Source of the DNA: Physella acuta
Lineage: Eukaryota; Mollusca; Gastropoda; Physidae
Direction: 5' to 3'
DNA: 64,000 nt
Assembly: GCF_028476545.1 (NCBI RefSeq)
Contig: NW_026732275.1
Location: forward strand, 28,501 to 92,500
Shown here: positions 55,303 to 64,000 of the stretch, piece after piece
Layout of the letters: every line of letters starts with the position of its first letter
Numbering within the stretch: position 1 is the first letter of the stretch
Position numbers and translations under genes: made by a program
Notes under the pieces: model-generated
Database searches by the model: none
Told to the model about the DNA's origin: nothing
The model's input: only the letters and a program-made list of their open reading frames with translations

Positions 55303-56388
55303 TCTTGCCTTACAAAGTTTTAGGACGTTTGAACAACAAATTCTGAGGGCTTTGTATGTACTGTTAAGACCTACCTAATAAAAGTCCTAGATCTAGAGTA
55401 GATCTGGTTACTTCTTTTTAAGTTAGTAGTTACAAGATATAGATATAGATCTAGAATCTAGCTTTAATATCTAGATGTGGAAATTAGCGTTTTAGTAATA
55501 ATTTTTTGTATTTTTATCTCTAAAGGTTATTTAAGGCATAAATTAAATTTACACTTCAATAGCAGCTGTCAAAAAGAACAATCAGAAGCTAGCTTGTCCA
55601 CATTGTCTATCAGTAGATTTGGTGTTAGATTATACTTTAATAACTTTAAACTTGAAAATATTTTAAGTAAACTAGGAAATGGAAACGTGTGCCCAAGGGA
55701 GATAATTGCTTTTCCTTTCTCTTTTTTTTTCAATTTGATCATTAGTTTTCTTTATTAATTTATTTTGTTGAAAAAGGGGAACAAACTTCGACAAAAATGG
55801 GTTGGCGGAACAAGACACAAGATTTTTATTTATTAAAAATTCTATTTTTTTTTTTTTTGCACCTTGATAGAATAGTGTTTTGTAAAAACAATAAAACTAA
55901 TCGATTGCAGCAGTGATTGTTCTACAGTAACCACTTCCATGACTTATTCTCTCCTTTAAATAGTCGAATCGGGGTGCCGATAAACTAATTAAAATAGTTT
56001 TTTACCAAGCGAATTAAAACTAAAAATTCTTCTCTTTAAGAATTATTAAAATTTAGCATCCTGACGAATGACTAAGCTATAAAAAGGAGTTAATTCCAAA
56101 CTAATAGTTTACATGCAAAATGAACAAAAAACAACAAAAAAACATGGAAAACCATTAAACATATCAAGTTTCCTTGATTCATAGTCTTTGACCAACTTGT
56201 CAAATAAGAAGGAACACTATTATTCATAATTTCCGAGGCGCTAAATAACCTGGTGCCGGTGTTTAGGGGAAATCACTCCCGCTTAATTAGATACACCATG
56301 TAAATCAGGGATAAGGTGTGTAGACAGAAATATTGGATTTTTAAAACACAGACCGAAAAAGAAGGGTTAAATAATGATAGAACTTTTA
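55303..56388. other. Upstream intron, mostly unrecognised
   Basis: About 55845-55945 matches, in reverse, blocks at 34290-34390 and 42600-42690 (CAAAACCACT, AAGGTGCAGAAAAA). No motor-domain exon was seen. Confidence 0.4.
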
Positions 56389-56789
56389 TCTATATATATA
56401 ATTCTCTTCTTGGAGACGATAGAAAACACCAAGCTGTAAGCGCGCTCCCTACCACCCCCACCCCTACATGGTCTGGTGAGCTGTGGCTCGCGCTAAATGT
56501 TTACAATCGTAGAGCCGGGTTTAGTGGCGGCTATTAGGGGCAGATAATTTAGTTGAAACTATTTTAAACTTAGGAGAGGTAACTAAGATGAGGCTGCTTT
56601 CACTGGAGGGGGTGGGGTAGGGTTTGGTGGAAAGGGGAGGGGGTATCCTTAACGAGCTACTGATAGTGTTTTAAAGCAAATATTTTCAGTGGCAGCATTG
56701 GTACTGTCGAATTCACAAATTATAAATTACTGAAAAGTAGAAAACAAAACAACTAAATAGCGGCGTATGATACGCCACGGGTCGGTTCG
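56389..56789 (+). mobile_element. Helitron-like element Hel-C, copy 3 (longest)
   Basis: It starts TCTATATATATAATTCTC after A and ends CGGGTCGGTTCG before T. The near-palindrome GGCGTATGATACGCC lies about 13 bases inside the 3' end. 401 bp, no coding. Confidence 0.7.
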
Positions 56790-57063
56790 TCTTTTATAAA
56801 TGACATGTTGTAACCAGTAAAAACAGGAACAGATGTTATGAAACAAGGTCTTAGATGAGCAGCTGAGGAATTGCATAAATGTATTTAGAATAAAGTTTAA
56901 ACCACCAATACTGAAAATGTTTCCAAATTTAACCCATAGTTTAGAGCCTGTTCAAAACAATTGGATAGTATCAATGGCAAAAATGTCCCGATGTCTTCTC
57001 CCTATTAGGATTAGCAGCTTTGTCAGCAAATGCTAAATATAACTATTAAACTGATATGATATA

Positions 57064-57470
57064 TGCTTTTGGTTAGAAACAATGGCAGAGCTACAGTGAA
57101 GCACACATAAGCAAGGCATAGGGGCCCAAGGCAAATAGGGGCCCTTTTCCCTATTTAAATTTTTATAACTTTTACATTGGAATTTTAATATTTGTATTAT
57201 AAAAATAATTTAAAAAAGAAACGGATATCTAGTTTCTTTTCTACTGTAGAAGTAATTAAAAAATCCAAAAAGGCCCCCAAACCTTTCTTACTGGGGGGTG
57301 GGGGGGGGGGGTTTGTACAAGGCCCATCAATATTAATAACACTATAGGCATTGTTGCATTGTCTGGCAAGCCGTTGAGAGAATTAGCCTATAAATTAACT
57401 TGAACATTGACTCTTTTGTGAAATTGGCATCTGGCACCCGCAAATTTATGTGCATCACCAAAAACTCTCT
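57064..57470 (+). mobile_element. hAT-like fossil related to 13240-13475
   Basis: It has GCATAGGGGCCCAAGGCAAA, a G run near 57296 and TTGAGAGAATTAGCCTATAA, all found in reverse order and orientation in the 11783-13475 element. No target duplication was seen. Confidence 0.4.
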
Positions 57471-57689
57471 ACCCCACCGCCACAAACATGCACCGCCTCC
57501 CCTCTCAACTCTCTGTCCTCACCGAAATTCCATCCATTCATAATTACAATTGGCCAATTTTTTAAATAAAAGCTGTGGATAGTGTTTTCACAACAAGCTA
57601 CATCGAAAATGTGTCAATGTTTTTCTAGTTTTAACCTTAATCACAATTTGTTTGTTGATCTTATTTATCTCTAATCAATATGCTGCTAC

Positions 57690-57992
57690 TTAAAGACTTT
57701 TGTTTGTCTGTCTCCCTGTCCTTTATGCATTAATACCAAAATGATCCAATCGCCAAGAAACATTGGGAAGTCGTTTAGAATAATTCAGACAAACCTCTAC
57801 TGACCATGAAATTTCCAACCACAACCCCACACATGAGAAGCAGTGCCTCTCCCCTCGAAGAGAAGCCAGAAAGAAACTCTGACTCCTGCAAAGTTTTCTG
57901 CCTTTAATATTTTTTAACTTTCGTTCGGAAAGCGGCCCCTTGACAGTAATGCTGTTCTGTTTGCCAACCAGAGTTTCCCAGCGGCTTTCTTA
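57690..57992 (+). mobile_element. Hel-A fossil, left part
   Basis: It has the TCTGTCTCCCTGTCCTTTAT head and later Hel-A blocks to GCGGCTTTCTTA. It continues at 63906 after the 5.9-kb hAT. Confidence 0.5.
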
Positions 57993-58916
57993 CAGGGTCC
58001 ATAGCCAAATCCCAAAAGTAAATTCAAGGCTTTTTCAAGGTTTTCAAGGTGATTTTGGGGGGAATTTCAAGGTATAAACTACCACTAACGGGCATTACAA
58101 TGAGGGTGATGTATGTTTTTTGCACACACAATTTTTGAAATAATTTTGGTGTTATTACAAAATTATCTAAGTCAGGAGATTGTCTGAGAGTCCAGCATAA
58201 TCCCTTTTGCAATCAGTATCTTTGGTGTCAAATGACACTCCTCCAACTTCTATTTTCAGAAAAACCTCTTTCAACACTGGCTTGACCATGTGACAAAAGC
58301 AATAGATCTCTAACAATTTTCCAAATGTTCACATAAGAAATTTTGCTACCAAGCTGTTCAATGAAAAAAATGTCCAGCCTATCATGTTCTCAGTTAGATT
58401 TAGATAGACAACCATTTAGAGTACATGTATCTATGAATGTTGAAAATTGAAACAGAACTTGGTCACACTCAGCTGATTTCAGTTTCCATTTGTTGACTAG
58501 GATGTGAAGAATTCCCTTCATTTTTTTGGTGAACTGGCTCTATTTTTAAACATTTGCATTAGGCTAAGTCTCTCATTAATGACTAAAGTAATGGAGATTT
58601 CAGCAAAAAATTTGATGAAAATCCTATCAAAGTTGTCTTACAATCAGATTTGAAATTGAGAATTTGAAGCTCACTTGCTTTTTTTACTTTTTCTAGAGAC
58701 GTTATTAGAGAGTCAGCAACAAACCCAACTTTAATTGAATGACTTGTCAATGTCAAGTGATAATCAGAATCAGGTCATTATACATAAAAGGAAGCATTGG
58801 TTCGTCTGTCTGATAGTCCTTTAAAAAGGACTCTGCACACATATTCCTTTAAAAAGGACTCTGCACACATATAGAAACAAAAAAAAAACCTAGCTATGCT
58901 TGTAGAAATTATCCTG

Positions 58917-59340
58917 CTTAATGTCATAAATGACCTCACGCTTTTTAAAAGATTATTACCTCTCCCCCCCCCCCTCCGTCACACATCAAAAAAAGCCAGG
59001 CCCCGCCCTCTAAAATGACGTCACACCTCAGCCTATAACCCCTCCTACACCCCCCCCCCCCCTTGATTGCAGTTCAATTTTTCTTAAAATAGGATTTTTT
59101 TCCCAAAATCTTGTCTGAACTCTGTCAAAATAGAGTATTTTAATCAATTCCTTTAACAATTTATTAAAACAGTTTTCTAAAATGCTAAAATTCGTTTTCT
59201 AACATTGCTTTTTAATAATGCAAAAGTGTGATGTCACACCATCTGACCCCCCCCCCCCCCCAATCCCCTCATCACACACCGTCACACGATTACGGATCCC
59301 CCCTCCCCCTACGAGTGTGACGTCATTTATGGACGACCCC
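58917..59340. mobile_element. PIF/Harbinger-type MITE, copy 3, left end eroded
   Basis: It has CATAAATGACCTCACGC at the left and GACGTCATTTATGGACGACCCC-type right end. Body as in 47727 and 49327. No clear TAA pair. Confidence 0.65.
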
Positions 59341-59826
59341 AATGTCCCCACCTATGATATACATGATGACGTAAAGAAATATCGTGGAAGTTTTAAGTTA
59401 GTTCATATCGCGGAATAACAGAATTAAGTTGTTTTTTTTAAAAACAATTTCACTAGTAACTACGCTAGTAATACTCATGTCAGAGATGTAGCCGCCCTAC
59501 AAAGCGAAAAGCGGATTTTTTTTTTACAAGTGGATGGGAGGGGGCAGTGACAGCGGCTATTTTCTCAAACACGGTAATTCGAGGCTTCTTAAACATTTCA
59601 AGGACGTTTTACCACAGTAAAAATCAATTAGATCTAGACCCTGCTAGATGGTGTAACTAAATTATAGCAGACCTATTTTGTTCAATGACCTAAAACGATG
59701 CAGATATAGTTTTTGTTTCCGCTTTAATCTAGCAGTAAGCCCAATATTAAAGATAACCACGTCAGAGGCGTAGCGACCCTTCCCGGCGCCCGGGGCGAAC
59801 TTTCAATTTGGCGCCCCCCCCCCCCG

Positions 59827-59828
<2 letters not shown>

Positions 59829-59915
<87 letters not shown>
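59829..59915. repeat. TA microsatellite inside a hAT element
   Basis: Pure TA, followed by TG-rich degenerate repeats to about 60020. Confidence 0.95.
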
Positions 59916-59919
<4 letters not shown>

Positions 59920-60474
59920 GTGTGTGTGTGTATAATTGTGTGTGTGATAGTGTGTTTATATATAAGCTTGTGTGTGGGTAAGAGTGTATTTGTGTGTGTA
60001 AGCGTGTGAGTAAGCGTGTACGCTACAGTCCGGACAAGGTTTAATAATTACATTGTATGATTTTCATTCCTTAAAACTTTACGACAATTTAATTCCCATT
60101 AAGATGCGTTTAACTTTTTTTTGCGAAAGATTAGTAATGTCAGTAAAAAAAATAAGCCTGATCTGTGTTAGAGGGTAGTTTGTAGCTAACGCTAATATGT
60201 TTAGACCAGCCTTTAATGTTCTAGTTTTGGAACGATCTCTGTTGTGATATGGTACATAGTTGGATTCGAAGTTTGTTAGAGTAAGGACACACAAGTGACA
60301 TACAAGAAGAAGTTATCAGAAATATTTATAGTTCACATTGGAATACGACATGGGTATTTCGTTGATTGGTTGATGGTATGACAAAACAAGCTAGGGAAAA
60401 CAAACTGGAATCCAACGGATGTTAACAGCTCGTAGTCTTGGATTTCGCAGATTAGCCCTGCCTTCTCGCACACA

Positions 60475-60705
60475 TAGTTTCTTCCAGGCATCTCTTCGGG
60501 GGGGGGGGGGGGGCGAAGCCTCCGAAAAATTTTTTACCGCCCCCCCCGAACGAAATGAAATTTATATATAGAAAATATATACGTTTAACAGTGTCCGCCC
60601 CCCCCCCCCTCCCGAAGAAAGTCTACCGCCCCCCCCCCCCCCCGAAAATTTCAAGTGCCCCCCCCCCCCCCCCGAAGAAAAAAGTCTGGAAGAAACACTG
60701 CTCGC
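60475..60705 (-). repeat. GC-rich module shared with Hel-B
   Basis: On the minus strand it carries CAGTGTTTCTTCCAGACTTT, ACTTGAAATTTTCGGGG, GCGGACACTG and a TATATAAATTTCATTTCG-like block in the order of the Hel-B modules at 3795-5680. Confidence 0.65.
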
Positions 60706-62478
60706 ACAACGTCAACAACAAATGCAGAACTAATTGTATTGATTGAAGAAGCAGTAACAATCAATTTAATGATAGCCCATGACGTTCTGATTATAATCAG
60801 CAGCAATAAAACGCGTTTTAATACTCTAAGAAAATGTAGAACTCAAATGCATTGTCAAAAAAATTCAATCAGGATCTATAACTAAATGTGGTCTCTTTTA
60901 CTGTATGGCTTGGAGCTAGATTACAGACAGTGGAGAATGAAATAAGAGCATGGAAAAAAGTGGTGGTTAGGGATTCAAGAATCCGTGATATTTAGTTCTC
61001 TTTAATATAGTTCAGTGATCCAGGTAAGATGTAATGCAATCAATCAAAAGTATCTGATCTCTCACGTTGAAGTTGAGAGAATCGTAAGAATCTTACAAAG
61101 AACTAGTCGCGTCTTTTTTTTTAAACAAAACTGGCTATTGAAATTGTACATTACGCGTTAATACACTTGGTTTCTTTACTAAGTGTTAAGAGAGTTATCT
61201 GCTCACCAATCCAGTACAAATACTTGCGATTTTTTTAGCGAAAAAAGCGCCCCCACCCCCACCCACACACTCATCACAACCATCTTGGACAAAGTTTGTA
61301 GAGCGGTTTTTAACGTAACAAACTTTTTTTAAAAAATGTTACACAATTATACAATGCACAGTACAATTCGTTTCTTTCTGAGAGCTAAAGGTTGTTTTCT
61401 CAGAATCCTGTGTAATTTTGCTATTTTATTTAGCCTAAAAGCGCCCCCCCTGCACCATCTTGATAAAAGTCACTAACGTATTTTACAGTTCAACAATCGT
61501 ACAATACGTTTCAATACAATTGGTTTCTTTTAATAGTGGTAACGTTTATCGACTCAACAATCTAGTGTAAATTCTTCCGTTTTAAGTCTCGAAAAAGCGC
61601 CCCCCCCCCCATCTAGGTAAAGCTTCAAAGCGGTTTTGCCGGTCACTGTTTCTTAAGAGTATATGTTTTACATTAAGAAATCAAGGTAGAAAACAGTTAA
61701 ATCAGTTTGTAAAGGCGTGTAGCCATTACATTTCTTAACTTAGACAGTTTATAATTCAAAACTGCAGCATAAAATCAGCTTTAAAAATTTTTTCCCACCC
61801 CTTTTGGCGCCCCCAAAGGGTCGGCGCCCGGGGCGGCCGCCCCCCCCCCCGCCCCCCCCTAGCTACGCCTCTGAACCACGTTAAAATTAGATAAACAGCG
61901 TTTGTAGAACTGCCTTGACCGTGAGACACTACTGTGCTCGCGCGTGGTCTCGTGTCGTAGGTCTTACGGTCAGCGCGACCTTGAAGTGAGAGGCGGTAAA
62001 AAGTGTCCGTAAAGTTGAGTGAAAACAGCACAGTCATAGTCCTTCAAATTATTTTTCTTTTCTTTTGATAAATACAAAAAATTTTTTACGTCGGCGCAAA
62101 ATCTTTCCCTTTTTTAAGAAGACAATCGGCGATGCTAATGAGCTGGTAATGTTAGGATTTAGCTTTTTTTTAATTACACAGCCTAGCGGTAGTCCATTGA
62201 TGACGTCACGTAATTAATGCGAATTTTACCCCAACCTCTATCGTCATAAATAACCAGACAGCCACGTCAAGAATGACATCAAAAAGTTCTGTCTACAGCC
62301 TCACCCATCTGATACAGTCAATGTGTATTTGGTCCATAGCCCACGTGTGATTGACGATTACGTCATTTGCTATTGGTTTTTTTAACGAACGTGATAAATA
62401 GGCCTATTGGCATTAGGAAATCTTGTTGGTTAATAGTTAAAAATCTAGATCAAGATCCACGACTATATTAATTATTAA

Positions 62479-62737
62479 CAGTGGCGTAGCGAGGTCGGGT
62501 GTCACCCGGTGCGGCACTTAATGGTGTCACCCCCCCCAGAGGCATAGAGACCCTTCCCAGGGACAAACTTTCAAATTTTCGATTTGCACCCCCCCCCTCA
62601 AACTTTCGATTTGCACCCCCCCCCCCTCGAGTTTTTCTCTATATATTTTGCTATTTTTTGCCTTGGTGTCACCCCCCTAAATGGTGTCACCCGGTGCGGT
62701 CCGCACCCCCCGCCCCCCCCCCCTCGCTACGCCCCTG
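62479..62737. mobile_element. hAT MITE, perfect 8-bp duplication
   Basis: The ends CAGTGGCGTAGCGAGG and CCTCGCTACGCCCCTG lie in ATTATTAA (62471-62478, 62738-62745). It is 259 bp, mostly polyC on the plus strand. Confidence 0.9.
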
Positions 62738-62745
62738 ATTATTAA

Positions 62746-63760
62746 TATACTGCGAGGTCACTGTAAGTTGAGATAGACCTAGAAGACCTTCTAAGGTCGC
62801 AGTGACCGAAACATCTGCTATCGTGGGGTACACAAAGAACCGTGATTGATCTAGGTTCGTAAAAACGTGTCTTCTCGCACATCTAAAATAACAGAACACA
62901 ATAATTCGATAAATTATGTCTCGCTATTTTCCCGTAATTCCGCAGCTACGTTTCGCCCTTTTGTGTTTAACCCACACCGAGAAAATTTTAATTTAAATAA
63001 ATAGAAACCTACGCTCGCATAGTTCAGGCTATTCTTTTTTTATTTAAACCTAAGGCTTATTTTCTTGAAGAAAAAAATATTAGTTCTAGATGTAGGTTTA
63101 ATTATAATCGAGATAATTTCCATGCGCGACCAGAATTTTAATGATTTAGGCCACATTCCAATTTTTTTCTTTACGGACATCACCGATCAGGAGACAACAG
63201 ACCACTCGCGGGGTCAATAAAGTTCACAATATAAATAGAGCCAACGACTGCCGAGATATTTGCCGGGAAGGGATTTGGGGGGCGGGGGGCGTCGATTGTT
63301 ATGATTGAAGATGTTTGAAACCATAGAACCGGATAACACGGAAATTTAACACAAGAAAAAAAAAAGGTCGACACTAAATCGATTTTGATGTTTACTGTGG
63401 GCTTTTGCGTAACATTTGCGGCCTAATTCCGCAACAGGGGTGTCAAAATCGAAAAATTACGGACAAAACCGTACAAGTAGGTAGGCCCTAACAGAAAACA
63501 CTGAATCTAGATCTAGAATCTAGTAAACGGAGATACCCGAAAAACGATGCTAAATTTATCCCTCGGCTATCTACGTCACGATCTAGAATCTAGGTTAGGC
63601 AGAGCCTATGCAAAACTGGTCAGGTTGAGGTCATACCGCGAGGCTTAGCGAAGGAGAGGGTTGGAAATAGACTCCGAAGTTAACGCAGACCCACGGCAAA
63701 AAAAAAAAATAAAGGCAGAAAAAGTTTAGATCCTTCAGAATTGAATTTTTTTTTAAATTC
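62746..63760. other. Internal part of the 5.9-kb hAT, nothing readable
   Basis: No exon or transposase frame that I can read. Several TCTAGATCTAGAATCTAG-like short palindromes lie at 63500-63600. Confidence 0.4.
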
Positions 63761-63905
63761 GATTTACGCAAGGTTTTCAAGGTTTACCTATAAAATTCAA
63801 GGGGTTTTGCTCATTTTTGTGGAAATTCAAGGGTTTTTCAAGGCCTTGAGATGTTTTTTGGAATTCAAGGGTTTTTCAAGGATTCAAGGTCCGCTACGGA
63901 CCCTG

Positions 63906-64000
63906 TAATCTTAGCACTTGGGGTCAGTTAATTGGGTGTCCTGTACAAGGAGTCAGGATTACTGCTTAATTCAACGGTCTAACTGCACAGGTGCATCAGC
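63906..64000 (+). mobile_element. Hel-A fossil, right part, runs off the window
   Basis: CTTAGCACTTGG, GTTAATTGGGTGTCC and TTCAACGGTCTAACTGCACA match Hel-A at about 2500-2590 and 29358-29450. Confidence 0.55.

Larger units (their letters stand above)
59763..61873. mobile_element. hAT element, non-autonomous, perfect 8-bp duplication
   Basis: The ends CAGAGGCGTAGC and GCTACGCCTCTG are perfect inverted repeats; flanks AACCACGT at 59755-59762 and 61874-61881. It contains a 90-bp TA tract (59829-59915), a GC-rich module (60475-60705) and several GCGCCCCC-type blocks. No transposase was seen. Confidence 0.85.
57993..63905 (-). mobile_element. Large hAT fossil (5.9 kb) with nested insertions
   Basis: The ends CAGGGTCCATAGCC and GCTACGGACCCTG are inverted; just inside both ends are TTCAAGG repeats. 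The flanks CTTTCTTA (57985-57992) and TAATCTTA (63906-63913) share five bases: an old 8-bp duplication. Minus-strand codons near 58395-58240 read IEQLGSKISYVNIWKIVRDL then LLLSHGQASVERGFSENRS, the hAT dimerisation region. Nested inside: 58917-59340, 59763-61873 and 62479-62737. Confidence 0.68.

Overview
This is eukaryotic nuclear DNA: AT-rich, intron-rich and dense in transposable-element fossils. The two host genes have animal orthologues. The repeats (microsatellite-headed Helitrons, hAT elements, tRNA-derived SINEs, RTE-type LINEs, frequent short agatctag motifs) suggest a lophotrochozoan, most likely a gastropod mollusc. The species cannot be fixed from the sequence alone.

Host genes. 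(1) Plus strand, 7074-14276: the last seven coding exons (about 354 codons) of a single-pass membrane protein resembling human KIAA2013 (DUF2152 type). Its 5' exons were not found and probably lie left of the window. (2) Minus strand, 54659 down to 22001: 24 consecutive coding exons, 3,096 nt in one unbroken frame (1,031 codons plus stop), of a KIF27/KIF7 kinesin. They cover the whole coiled-coil stalk and the C-terminal tail. The motor-domain exons were not seen and should lie to the right of 54659, probably beyond 64000. The two genes converge tail to tail about 7.7 kb apart. Two KIF27 introns use GC-AG rather than GT-AG borders.

Layout. 1-6550: a roughly 330-bp unclassified repeat broken up by a 1.9-kb Helitron, a head-to-tail pair of G-rich Helitron-like elements and a SINE. 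7074-14276: gene 1, with a LINE fragment, a SINE and an old hAT in its introns. 14277-21999: intergenic and 3' UTR, with a Helitron carrying a solo LTR and a 1.1-kb hAT. 22001-24220: last three KIF27 exons. 24246-36768: a 12.5-kb intron with an incomplete LTR element, large TA arrays, two Helitrons, a hAT MITE and a 1.4-kb hAT. 36769-54659: the stalk exons with a hAT, LINE pieces, Harbinger-type MITEs and one copy of a 0.5-kb duplication. 54660-64000: intronic or upstream repeats, dominated by a 5.9-kb hAT that sits in a Helitron fossil and itself holds three further insertions.

I found no bacterial-type system, CRISPR array or evidently new gene cassette. The most notable signals are the nested insertions with readable target-site duplications, Helitron copies headed by long simple-sequence arrays, G/T-only tandem blocks shared between Helitron-like and hAT elements, and the two GC-AG introns.
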